NCBI RefSeq assembly: GCF_001591505.1
Contig: NZ_BCVA01000018.1
Location: 1 to 64,000, forward strand
From: Neobacillus niacini NBRC 15566
GTDB taxonomy: Bacteria > Bacillota > Bacilli > Bacillales > Cytobacillaceae
Length of the DNA: 64,000 nucleotides
Direction of reading: 5' to 3'
Positions 17,313-28,794 of the stretch are shown piece after piece; positions within the stretch are counted from its first letter, which is position 1; each line of letters starts with the position of its first letter. The position numbers and the translations under genes are program-made. Below the pieces are notes generated by a model. That model had not been told where the DNA came from. It was given only the letters and a program-made list of their open reading frames with translations, and made no database searches.

Positions 17313-17494
17313 GGCTGTGTTAAATCAAACTTTAATACTTGCACTCTGTTGATTGGAGCGGAGGGCACGAAGACTCCTGCAGGAGTACGGAGCAGGTGAG
17401 ACCCCGCAGGCGTTTACGCCGAGGAGGCTCACCGCAACGCCTGCGGAAAGCGAAGTGCCTGGAGCTCCAATCAACAGACCTTATTAACACAGCC
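17313..17494. repeat. MITE-like palindromic repeat element
   Basis: A 182-bp element with an outer 11-bp inverted repeat (GGCTGTGTTAA at 17313-17323, TTAACACAGCC at 17484-17494) and an inner perfect 15-bp inverted repeat (TCTGTTGATTGGAGC at 17345-17359, complement at 17464-17478). The inner part is GC-rich (ACCCCGCAGG, GGAGGCTCACCG, CCTGCGG), unlike the AT-rich surroundings, and can fold into one long hairpin. Very similar intergenic palindromes are scattered through many Bacillaceae genomes. It has no coding capacity. Here it separates the two-component genes from the permease genes. Confidence 0.85.
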
Positions 17495-17599
17495 GCTTTT
17501 AAAAAGTCAAATTTGTAGGTATATAGAGCAAAATACCGTTAATAGGGAAATCTATCGTTATTTTATAATTAAAATATACTAAAAATTGAGGTGAATCAA

Positions 17600-18538
17600 A
17601 TGAGTGTGAAAACAGAACTCACCACACCCGTAAAGGTTGTAGAAAAAGAAGAAAAAATCGCCAAAGAAAAAAGTGAAAATTTAACCGGTATTTTATTTGT
17701 ATCCCCCATGCTCATAGGTGTATCAGTCCTAGTATTACTCCCCATTTTTGCAACATTTGCTTTAAGTTTCGCAGATTGGAGCTTCATCACTCCCCTTTCA
17801 CAACTGAAGTGGGTTGGCTTTGATAACTTCACACGATTATTTGAAGATACTGTTTTCTTAAAGTCACTAAGAAATAACGCCATTTTCGTCCTAACCGTAC
17901 CAATATGTATGGCCATTTCATTATTGATAGCGGTAACAATTGACAGAAATGTATATTTAAAGGGTTTCTTTAAAGTAGCTTTTTTCATGCCATATATCTC
18001 AAGTGTCGTTGCGATTGCAGTTGTCTGGCAGGTCCTGTTTCATCCATCACAAGGTCCAATCAACCAAGTGTTAATGTCGTTAGGAATCGAAAACCCGCCG
18101 CTTTGGATTGCAGATCCTAACTTCGCACTGATTTCAATCATGATTATTCAGGTTTGGATTTCAATTGGCTTTAACATGATTATCTATTTAGCAGGTCTAC
18201 AATCGATTCCAAGAGATTTATACGAAGCAGCTGATATTGATGGGGCAAATGCTTGGGTAAAGTTTAGACATATTACGCTGCCAATGATTTCACCGACGTC
18301 CTTCTTCCTATTTATCACTGGTATTATTTCTACCTTTAAAGTATTTGACTTAATTGCTGTATTAACAAAGGGTGGACCAATGAACTCTACCTCCATGATA
18401 GTTTGGAATTTATATGATACCGCTTTCGTGAATTTGAAGATTGGCTATGCTTCTGCCATGGCTGTTGTCCTATTTATCGTTGTCTTCGGAATTACGGTTT
18501 TCCAATGGATTGGACAGAAAAAATGGGTGAATTATTAA
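17600..18538 (+). CDS. CUT1 sugar ABC permease (MalF/YesP type)
   Basis: About 312 residues with six hydrophobic segments and the permease EAA loop (YEAADIDGANAWVKFRHITLP) near residue 210. A cytoplasmic, lysine/glutamate-rich N-terminal tail of about 30 residues precedes the first helix. ATG 17600 follows GAGGTG by 6 bases; GTG 17591 is upstream in frame but lacks a site. A TATAAT is at 17564-17569, so this and the following genes may have their own promoter after the repeat element. It pairs with the next permease. No ATPase gene is in the cluster, so the importer probably borrows a shared MsmX-type ATPase, as YesOPQ does in B. subtilis. Confidence 0.9.
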   Translation: MSVKTELTTPVKVVEKEEKIAKEKSENLTGILFVSPMLIGVSVLVLLPIFATFALSFADWSFITPLSQLKWVGFDNFTRLFEDTVFLKSLRNNAIFVLTVPICMAISLLIAVTIDRNVYLKGFFKVAFFMPYISSVVAIAVVWQVLFHPSQGPINQVLMSLGIENPPLWIADPNFALISIMIIQVWISIGFNMIIYLAGLQSIPRDLYEAADIDGANAWVKFRHITLPMISPTSFFLFITGIISTFKVFDLIAVLTKGGPMNSTSMIVWNLYDTAFVNLKIGYASAMAVVLFIVVFGITVFQWIGQKKWVNY

Positions 18539-18550
18539 GGAGGGAAAACA

Positions 18551-19384
18551 ATGGCAAATTCATTAATCATTAGAAAAAGTATTATAACGGTTATTATGCT
18601 CGTCTGCAGTGTGTTGTTCCTTCTGCCGTTTGTATGGATGCTTTCAACATCTTTTAAAATTGAAGCAGATGTTTTTAAATTTCCTATTCAGTGGATTCCT
18701 GAAAGATGGAATGGTTTTAAAAACTATCAAGAAGTGTGGTTTGGAGACTATCCGTTCTACGTTTATTACTGGAATACAATTAAGGTAACGGTTATTACCA
18801 CATGTGTTTCCGTTGTGGTTTCGGCTCTTGCTGCCTATGGGTTCTCAAAAGTAAAGTTTCCATTTGGCAAATTCCTTTTTATGATCGTGCTAGCAACATA
18901 TATGGTTCCACCACAAGCAATTCTCGTTCCACAATTTATTTTATTTCGTAAAATTGGCTTATTTGACAGCCACTTTGGACTAATCCTGCTTGGAAGCTTT
19001 AGCGTTTTAGGTACATTTATGTTAAGACAATTTTTTATGAGTATCCATAACGATTATATTGAAGCAGCAAAGATTGATGGTGCGGGTCACTGGAGAATCT
19101 TCTGGTCAATTGCACTGCCAATTGTAAAGCCTGCTATAGCGACTTATGGGATTCTTCGTTTCATCTGGACGTGGAATGACTATCAAAACCCACTTATTTT
19201 CTTACGTACCGATAGTTTATTAACGATTCAAATCGCCATGCAGAAATTCACGACGATTAATGGCGAGTTCTACTCCTTAATTATGGCTGCTGCTGTATCT
19301 GCGATTCTTCCTTTAGTTATTGTCTTTATTATCGGGCAAAAACAAGTCATTGAAGGGATTGCATTAGGAGGAGTGAAAGGGTAA
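18551..19384 (+). CDS. CUT1 sugar ABC permease (MalG/YesQ type)
   Basis: A 277-residue permease with six membrane segments and the EAA loop (IEAAKIDGAGHWRIFWSIALP) near residues 175-195. ATG 18551 follows AAGGAGGG; the gene starts 12 bp after the partner permease. Together they form the membrane channel for the oligosaccharide delivered by the lipoprotein at 12374. The C-terminal end (VIEGIALGGVKG) is typical of MalG-type subunits. Confidence 0.92.
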   Translation: MANSLIIRKSIITVIMLVCSVLFLLPFVWMLSTSFKIEADVFKFPIQWIPERWNGFKNYQEVWFGDYPFYVYYWNTIKVTVITTCVSVVVSALAAYGFSKVKFPFGKFLFMIVLATYMVPPQAILVPQFILFRKIGLFDSHFGLILLGSFSVLGTFMLRQFFMSIHNDYIEAAKIDGAGHWRIFWSIALPIVKPAIATYGILRFIWTWNDYQNPLIFLRTDSLLTIQIAMQKFTTINGEFYSLIMAAAVSAILPLVIVFIIGQKQVIEGIALGGVKG

Positions 19385-19401
19385 GGAGGTAGAATTCGTT
19401 G

Positions 19402-21210
19402 ATGAATATGCTTGTTTCTGATACTCCGTTATTGTTTTCAAGCACGGAGGAAAAAGTTGAATGGTGGAGAAATGCTAAAAATAATTCAGAATTTAAAATG
19501 CTTTTTGATGAAATAAGAGAAGAAGGAACGAAATTATTACAGGAAAAAGAACAAGAGTTGACCTATTCCTTGTTCAGAATATTTACAGAAAGTGGATCAA
19601 GGCTTGAATTCGAAAAAGTATACTTTAAAAAAAGACATCGACTTACTACATTTGCCATCATGGTTTTGTTGGAACCAGAGGATAAGGAGTATGTAACCGC
19701 ACTAGAAAATACCATTTGGTCCATTTGCAATGAGTATTCTTGGTGCTTGCCTGCTCATTTAAAAAATAGCTTTGAAACATCCACGACGATCAGCTGCTCT
19801 CTGAATAGACCTAGTGTAGAGAATTATACGATTGATCTATTTTCAGCCGAAACGGCTTTTTCCTTAGCTGAAATTCTGAAGCTTACGGAGGATGTTTTAG
19901 ATCCATTGATTTGTAAGCGGATTTATGAAGAAGTGTATAAACGGGTATTCCGCCCTTTTAAAACGACGAAATATGAATGGGAAACACAGGAGCATAACTG
20001 GGCCTCGGTATGTGCAGGGTCCATTGGAGCGGCAGCGCTGCACTTAATACAAGATAAAGAAGAACTGAACACAATTGTAACCAAGGTCCTGCCAGCGATG
20101 GAGTGTTATTTAAAAGGCTTCAACGATGATGGTGTTTGTCTAGAGGGCTATGGATATTGGCAGTATGGCTTTGGTTATTACGTCTATTTTGCAGATTTAG
20201 TAAAAAAGAAAACAAATGGAAAACTGGATTTATTAAATAGTGAAAAGATCCACCAGATTGCATTGTTTCAACAAAGATGTTTTTTGAATGAAAACAAAGT
20301 TGTTAACTTTTCTGATGCAAATCCAACGGCTTCTGTATTTTTAGGTTTAAGTCATTATTTAAGCAAGGTTTATGATGACTTTGAAATCCCGGAAAGAAAA
20401 CTGCGCGCAAAATTTACAGCAGATCATTGTGGAAGATGGGCGCCAGCTATCCGGAACCTCCTCTGGTTTGATGATACACTTCCTAATCAGCCATGGGGGA
20501 ACGGAAGTAACTTTTTCAATGAGTCACAATGGTTAATTTCAAGACACCAAACAACATCTGGACATTTCTCTTTCGCTGCAAAGGGCGGAAATAATAACGA
20601 ACCACATAATCATAACGATATTGGCCATTTTATTCTGCAAGGAAACAGTGAAGTATTTTTAAAGGATTTAGGCAGTGGTTTATATACGAAAGATTATTTT
20701 AGTGAAAAACGTTATACGTTTTTATCTAATGGGTCGCAAGGGCATTCTGTTCCGATTATCAATCATCAATTTCAGGAAGAAGGGTCTTCCAAATTTGCGA
20801 GAATTCTAGATGTCGATTTAGGTGAGGATGTAGATATCTTCGAGTTAGATATTTCGAATGCTTACGAATTGGAAAACCTTCGTTCATTAAATCGCAAGTT
20901 TACGTGGATTAAAAAGGAGTTACCGAAGTTAATTTTGGATGACGTCTATTCATTTACGGAGCAGCCAATATCCATAACTGAAAGACTCATAACTTCTGCT
21001 TTCTCAATCATAGAAGAGGAAGATGAAGTGATCCTGGCAGGGAAGCAAAGGCTGCGAATCTTATATGATAGCAGAATGCTTTATTTAGAAGTGAAGAGGT
21101 TAAATTTTATCAACCATTTCGGGGTAATGGAAGAAAACTATGCGCTCGACTTTACCGTGTTAAACCCCGTTAAAAAGTGTAATGTTCAATTAATATTTCA
21201 ATTTGAATAG
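19402..21210 (+). CDS. Heparinase II/III-like polysaccharide lyase
   Basis: About 602 residues: an alpha-helical toroid N-terminal half (about 1-360) and a C-terminal beta-sandwich part with the heparinase II/III motif PHNHNDIGHF near residue 405, whose His residues mark the catalytic/metal face. No signal peptide is present, so it should act in the cytoplasm on imported oligosaccharides, cleaving next to a uronic acid by beta-elimination. ATG 19402 and TTG 19399 are both served by AAGGAGGT (11 and 8 bases away). It lies 15-18 bp after the permease gene and directly before GH88, which acts on the unsaturated product. The exact polysaccharide lyase family is not assignable by eye. Confidence 0.75.
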   Translation: MNMLVSDTPLLFSSTEEKVEWWRNAKNNSEFKMLFDEIREEGTKLLQEKEQELTYSLFRIFTESGSRLEFEKVYFKKRHRLTTFAIMVLLEPEDKEYVTALENTIWSICNEYSWCLPAHLKNSFETSTTISCSLNRPSVENYTIDLFSAETAFSLAEILKLTEDVLDPLICKRIYEEVYKRVFRPFKTTKYEWETQEHNWASVCAGSIGAAALHLIQDKEELNTIVTKVLPAMECYLKGFNDDGVCLEGYGYWQYGFGYYVYFADLVKKKTNGKLDLLNSEKIHQIALFQQRCFLNENKVVNFSDANPTASVFLGLSHYLSKVYDDFEIPERKLRAKFTADHCGRWAPAIRNLLWFDDTLPNQPWGNGSNFFNESQWLISRHQTTSGHFSFAAKGGNNNEPHNHNDIGHFILQGNSEVFLKDLGSGLYTKDYFSEKRYTFLSNGSQGHSVPIINHQFQEEGSSKFARILDVDLGEDVDIFELDISNAYELENLRSLNRKFTWIKKELPKLILDDVYSFTEQPISITERLITSAFSIIEEEDEVILAGKQRLRILYDSRMLYLEVKRLNFINHFGVMEENYALDFTVLNPVKKCNVQLIFQFE

Positions 21211-21224
21211 GCAGGGTGAGGAAG

Positions 21225-22349
21225 ATGACGGAACAACTGGAATGGGTAAGTGAAGCCTGGCAGAAAGTGAATGAAAAAATAGATAGAACAAGCAAAAGGA
21301 TTGGGTCTAATTTCCCCCATGCAAGTGAAAATGGCCAATATGTGCTTGCGGAACCGTATTGGTGGACTGCCGGCTTTTGGCCAGGCTTGCTATGGCTCTT
21401 GTATCGAGACAACAAAAACGAAGAATTGAAGCAAATTGCAGAAGAGTGTGAAGCAAAGCTGGACGCTGTTCAACATGACTATTACCGGCTTGACCACGAT
21501 ATGGGCTTTATGTGGACACTAACAAGCGTTGCTCAATATAAGCTTCTAGGTAATGAGAATTCAAAACGGCGGGCTTTATTGGCTGCTAATCTATTAATGG
21601 GTCGTTTTAATGTAAATGGCAGCTACATACGTGCTTGGAATCCTTGGACAGAAGGGGAGGACAACAGCGGTGTGGCAATTATCGACTGCATGATGAACTT
21701 GCCTCTTCTTTATTGGGCTTCCGAAGAAACGGGTGACCCTAGATTTAAGGGTGTTGCAGTAAAACATGCCAATATGGTCTTAAACCAATTTGTTCGGAGT
21801 GATGGTGCCGTCCATCATATTGTCCGCTTTGATCCGGAAAGCGGTGAAAGGATTGAAGCACTGGGTGGCCAGGGATATGCGCCTGATTCGGCATGGTCAA
21901 GAGGGAATGCTTGGGCTATTTACGGATTAGCTTTGAGCTATCACTATACTGGAGATAGTAGATACTTGGAGAGTGCTAAAAGAGTCGCACATTTCTTTAT
22001 CTCCCACTTGCCAGAGGATTACGTACCAGTTTGGGATTTTCTTCTTCCTGCTGATGTGGATTCCCCTAGAGATTCTTCTGCAGGAGCGATTGCTGCGTGC
22101 GGACTCCTGCTTCTAGCAGAAAAAGTAAGTGTAACAGAGTCACCACTTTATCAAAGAGCTGGGGAGAAAATCCTCGAATCGTTATACAAGAATTATGGTG
22201 ATTGGGAAGGGTCTGAAGAGGGATTGGTTCTACAAGGAACGAGCCATTTCCCAGAACAAAAATTTATGAAAAACCCGCTTGTTTATGGGGATTATTATTT
22301 TGTTGAAGGTCTTGCTAGATTAAAAGGTTACCAGGAATTATTTTGGTAG
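21225..22349 (+). CDS. GH88 unsaturated glucuronyl hydrolase-like protein
   Basis: About 374 residues, normal for family GH88. The family pattern PYWWTAGFWPGLLW (near residue 45), LDHDMGFMW (catalytic Asp region, near 90) and DSAWSRGNAWAIYG (near 225) are all visible. The enzyme hydrates the C4-C5 double bond of unsaturated uronyl residues and so releases them from oligosaccharides. There is no signal peptide; it works in the cytoplasm after the lyase encoded just upstream. ATG 21225 is preceded by AGGG; a GTG at 21216 overlaps that site. The sugar next to the uronate cannot be told from the sequence. Confidence 0.88.
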   Translation: MTEQLEWVSEAWQKVNEKIDRTSKRIGSNFPHASENGQYVLAEPYWWTAGFWPGLLWLLYRDNKNEELKQIAEECEAKLDAVQHDYYRLDHDMGFMWTLTSVAQYKLLGNENSKRRALLAANLLMGRFNVNGSYIRAWNPWTEGEDNSGVAIIDCMMNLPLLYWASEETGDPRFKGVAVKHANMVLNQFVRSDGAVHHIVRFDPESGERIEALGGQGYAPDSAWSRGNAWAIYGLALSYHYTGDSRYLESAKRVAHFFISHLPEDYVPVWDFLLPADVDSPRDSSAGAIAACGLLLLAEKVSVTESPLYQRAGEKILESLYKNYGDWEGSEEGLVLQGTSHFPEQKFMKNPLVYGDYYFVEGLARLKGYQELFW

Positions 22350-22365
22350 AAGGCAGGTATCGCGT

Positions 22366-24231
22366 ATGCTGAAGCTCGATTTACCCATTCAGAAAAATCC
22401 GCTCCGTTCTCGAGCGGATTTGGCAGAAGCAGTAAAGCAAATCGTTCATCCTTTGCAGCCGTATTATAGCAAGGGCAAGGCTAAGCTTGAAATAGGAAGT
22501 ACAGGAACTAGTTATTCTGATGAGATTGCAGGCCTAGAAGGGTTCTCTCGAGTACTTTGGGGTCTGGTTCCTTTACTAGCAGGCGATGAAAGCTCAGAAG
22601 TTTGGGAATCCTGTATGGAAGGAATAAAGAACGGCACCAATCCTAGTCACGAAGAATATTGGGGAGATATTTCGGACTTTGATCAGCGTGCCGTTGAGAT
22701 GGCGGCATTTGGTTATGCCCTGGCGTTAACTCCGGAGAGAATTTGGGACCCACTTAATGAGCAGGAAAAAGAAAACCTATTTTTATGGCTGAATCAAATC
22801 AATCAAATACATGTTTATGATTGTAATTGGCTGTTTTTTCCGGTAATCGTTAACCTCGGCTTTAAAGCAGTAGGATTACCTTATGAGCAGGAAAAGGTTC
22901 AAAATAATCTTGATCGAATTGATGAGTTTTATTTAGAGGAAGGCTGGTATGCTGACGGACTTGAGGCACACTGTGACTATTATGTTCCCTTTGCTATCCA
23001 TTTTTACAGCTTGCTGTATGCAAAGTTAATGGAAAAGGAAGATCCTGAAAGAGCCAAGAAGTATAAACAGAGGGCTGCCGTGTTTGCAAAGGATTTTATT
23101 TATTGGTTTAGTAGTAATGGATCTGCCCTGCCTTATGGGAGAAGTTTAGCTTATCGATTCTCCCAATCAGCTTTTTGGAGTGCGCTCGTATATGCTGAAG
23201 TTGAGCCGTTTTCTTTGGGGGAGATGAAGGGGCTCATTTTAAGGAACCTTCGCTGGTGGTTCAAACAGCCAATTTTTGATGCAAATGGTTTGCTGACAAT
23301 CGGCTATTCTTATCCGAATTTGGTGATGGCGGAAAACTATAATGCACCAGGTTCGCCGTATTGGTCACTAAAGACCTTCTTAGTTTTAGCCCTTCCTGAA
23401 GAGCATCCATTCTGGCAGGAAACAGAAAAGCCGCTTCCTGCTTTAAAAGAAAAAACAGTTCAAAAATCACCGCGGTTTATATTATGCAGACAAGAAGAGC
23501 ACGGTCATACGCTGGCTTTTAATGCTGGTTATAAGCACACAAATGAGCATCCTCACGCAGCCGCAAAATATGAAAAGTTTGTTTACTCGAATTTGTTTGG
23601 ATTTAGTGTATCAAAAGCAGAATGGGGTCTTTCGCAAGGTGCGTATGATTCCATGTTAGCTGTAAGTGAAGGTGACAATCTTTATAGAGGTAAGAGGACC
23701 TGTGTGGATTATACCGTTTCTGAAAATGTTGTTTATACGAAATGGAAGCCATTTAGTGATGTTGAAATTAGAACATGGCTTGTAGCCGGGGCTCCATGGC
23801 ATATTCGGGTTCATTGTATTGAGACTAATAGAAACTTAGATTATGCAGATGGCGGTTTTGCACTGGGTATTGAAAATAAGGAATATAAAGGTCAAACAGC
23901 GGAGGTTATGCTGAACAAGCTAGAAGGTTTTGCAAAATTCCCTTGGGGTGCGAGCGGCGTCCAAAGCATATATGGCAGTGGCCAGCCGGATTTGGTTTAC
24001 CCAAATGCGAATACCAATCTCTTAACCCCTAGGACGGTGATTCCAACAGTCAAAGGAAGCCTAAAACCCGGCACACACTGGATTGTAAACGGCGTGTTTG
24101 GGGAACCTGGTAATGAAGAAGTGTTAAACCATTGGGTTAGGGTGCCACATGTTGAACTGGCAGAGGATGAGATTATGATCAGGCAAGGAACAGAAACAGT
24201 GATTATTCGAAAAGAAGCAGTTACAACATAA
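22366..24231 (+). CDS. DUF2264 (GH154-like) glycan-active protein
   Basis: A 621-residue protein with the DUF2264 opening KNPLRSRADL and GLEGFSRVLWGL near residue 65, an alpha/alpha-toroid-like N-terminal two thirds, and a beta-rich C-terminal domain from about residue 370. As I recall, DUF2264 proteins are grouped in CAZy family GH154, which includes a beta-glucuronidase from arabinogalactan degradation; I cannot check this here. No signal peptide, so cytoplasmic. It starts 16 bp after the GH88 gene and ends the operon at a terminator. A role in removing uronic acid from imported glycan is reasonable. Confidence 0.75.
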   Translation: MLKLDLPIQKNPLRSRADLAEAVKQIVHPLQPYYSKGKAKLEIGSTGTSYSDEIAGLEGFSRVLWGLVPLLAGDESSEVWESCMEGIKNGTNPSHEEYWGDISDFDQRAVEMAAFGYALALTPERIWDPLNEQEKENLFLWLNQINQIHVYDCNWLFFPVIVNLGFKAVGLPYEQEKVQNNLDRIDEFYLEEGWYADGLEAHCDYYVPFAIHFYSLLYAKLMEKEDPERAKKYKQRAAVFAKDFIYWFSSNGSALPYGRSLAYRFSQSAFWSALVYAEVEPFSLGEMKGLILRNLRWWFKQPIFDANGLLTIGYSYPNLVMAENYNAPGSPYWSLKTFLVLALPEEHPFWQETEKPLPALKEKTVQKSPRFILCRQEEHGHTLAFNAGYKHTNEHPHAAAKYEKFVYSNLFGFSVSKAEWGLSQGAYDSMLAVSEGDNLYRGKRTCVDYTVSENVVYTKWKPFSDVEIRTWLVAGAPWHIRVHCIETNRNLDYADGGFALGIENKEYKGQTAEVMLNKLEGFAKFPWGASGVQSIYGSGQPDLVYPNANTNLLTPRTVIPTVKGSLKPGTHWIVNGVFGEPGNEEVLNHWVRVPHVELAEDEIMIRQGTETVIIRKEAVTT

Positions 24232-24260
24232 AGACCCAAATGTTAATCGATCTCCAATCA

Positions 24261-24302
24261 TAGACACCATAGTTGTTAGACAAATTGTGGTGTCTATTTT
24301 TG
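24261..24302 (+). terminator. Terminator after DUF2264 gene
   Basis: A 9-bp perfect stem TAGACACCA/TGGTGTCTA followed by TTTTTGTTT. Confidence 0.85.
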
Positions 24303-24358
24303 TTTATTAACGGCTTTTCCGTGGCAGCACTAATTATTCTTTATCATGAAAAATTATT

Positions 24359-24387
24359 TTGTTACGGAATGATGGGTTCTGTAAAAT
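24359..24387 (+). promoter_or_regulatory. Sigma-A promoter of beta-galactosidase gene
   Basis: TTGTTA (24359-24364), a 17-bp spacer and TAAAAT (24382-24387), 41 bp before the ATG of the GH2 gene. Confidence 0.6.
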
Positions 24388-24409
24388 AGCAAATTTAATA
24401 GTAATGTAG

Positions 24410-27454
<3,045 letters not shown>

Positions 27455-27483
27455 AATACAAATGAAAATATAAAGTAATCTTA

Positions 27484-27518
27484 AAAAAGCAGTGTATATA
27501 GCTATGCACTGCTTTTTA
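27484..27518 (+). terminator. Terminator after lacZ
   Basis: AAAAGCAGTG and CACTGCTTTT pair around TATATAGCTATG; the right arm runs into TTTTTAAT. Confidence 0.85.
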
Positions 27519-27522
27519 ATAT

Positions 27523-27546
27523 TTTTAGTAAAAATTTTAGTAAAAA
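27523..27546. promoter_or_regulatory. Tandem TTTTAGTAAAAA boxes before galK
   Basis: The 12-mer TTTTAGTAAAAA occurs twice head to tail (27523-27534, 27535-27546), and the related inverted form CTTTTACTG follows at 27559-27567. The motif is a weak palindrome. It may bind the LacI-type regulator encoded at the end of the gal operon; this is a guess from position. Confidence 0.35.
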
Positions 27547-27612
27547 ACAATAGATTTCTTTTACTGTTTGGATTAAACTAAACCTATAGCAAAAATAGTT
27601 GGAGGGACGACA

Positions 27613-28794
27613 ATGACCATCACAAAGTTAACGACTACATTCAGAGAATTATTTGAAGTTCAGCCTGAGCAAGCATTCTTTGCACCAGGGAGAATTAATT
27701 TGATAGGAGAACATACCGATTACAATGGAGGTAATGTTTTTCCTTGTGCGATTACTTATGGGACATATGCCGTGGCCAAAAAAAGAGATGACCATCTTGT
27801 CCGCCTTTACTCAGTAAACTTCCCGGACAAAGGGATTATTGAATTTGACTTAACTCAATTAGAGTATGATAAGCAGCATTATTGGGCCAATTATCCGAAA
27901 GGGATGATTCGCTATATAAAGGAAGCGGGCTATGATATTCCACAAGGATTTGATTGTGTAATTGAAGGTAATATCCCAAATGGAGCAGGGCTTTCTTCTT
28001 CTGCATCTATTGAGCTGCTAACTGGAGTGCTGTTAGACGGATTATTTAAATTAGAGATTCCGCGTCTAGATATGATTATGCTTGGTAAAAGAGTTGAAAA
28101 TGAGTTCATCGGAGTCAACAGTGGAATAATGGACCAATTTGCGATTGGAATGGGAAAAAAGGACGCTGGAATATTGCTTGATTGCCAGACATTGGACTTT
28201 CAGTACGCTCCCATTAAGCTTGAAGAACATAAGATTTTAATTATGAATACCAATAAGCGCAGAGAGCTGGCAGATTCCAAATACAATGAGCGCCGAGGAG
28301 AATGTGAACTTGCATTATCACAGCTGCAGTCAAAACTTTCAATCCAAGCACTTGGGCAGCTGACGGAAGCAGAATTTGATGAGAATCAAACCTTAATACC
28401 GGACGAAACGGTCCGAAAGCGTGCAAAACATGCTGTGTATGAGAACGTAAGAACACTTAAGGCTCTTGAAGAATTAAAGGCAGGGAACCTTGAGGCGTTT
28501 GGACAGTTGATGAATCAATCGCATATTTCGCTGCGAGACGATTATGAAGTGACAGGGATTGAACTTGATAGTTTAGTGGAAGCTGCATGGAAACAGCCAG
28601 GTGTCATTGGTGCCCGTATGACAGGAGCTGGATTCGGGGGCTGTGCCATTGCCATCGTTGAAAATGAACAGGTAGATAGCTTTATTGCAAATGTTGGTGC
28701 AGCTTATCACGACAAAATTGGATATTCTGCTGATTTCTATGTAGCAAGTATTGGCGATGGGGCAAAAGAAATTCAAATGGGGGAATTTCAATGA
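27613..28794 (+). CDS. galK: Galactokinase
   Basis: A 393-residue GHMP kinase of full length. The galactokinase signature GRINLIGEHTDYNGG is at residues 23-37, the ATP loop GAGLSSSAS near 120 and the third GHMP motif MTGAGFGGCAI near 335. It phosphorylates alpha-D-galactose to galactose-1-phosphate in the cytoplasm. ATG 27613 follows TTGGAGGGACGAC. It is the first gene of a tight operon and overlaps galE by 4 bp. Confidence 0.97.
   Translation: MTITKLTTTFRELFEVQPEQAFFAPGRINLIGEHTDYNGGNVFPCAITYGTYAVAKKRDDHLVRLYSVNFPDKGIIEFDLTQLEYDKQHYWANYPKGMIRYIKEAGYDIPQGFDCVIEGNIPNGAGLSSSASIELLTGVLLDGLFKLEIPRLDMIMLGKRVENEFIGVNSGIMDQFAIGMGKKDAGILLDCQTLDFQYAPIKLEEHKILIMNTNKRRELADSKYNERRGECELALSQLQSKLSIQALGQLTEAEFDENQTLIPDETVRKRAKHAVYENVRTLKALEELKAGNLEAFGQLMNQSHISLRDDYEVTGIELDSLVEAAWKQPGVIGARMTGAGFGGCAIAIVENEQVDSFIANVGAAYHDKIGYSADFYVASIGDGAKEIQMGEFQ

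Noticed and set aside
17313..17494. Intact insertion sequence
   Set aside because: Terminal inverted repeats exist but there is no transposase frame; at most a non-autonomous element.
19402..24231. Glycosaminoglycan (heparin/chondroitin) degradation
   Set aside because: The lyase and GH88 families would allow it, but there are no sulfatase, hexosaminidase or N-acetyl-sugar genes, while galactose genes are abundant.
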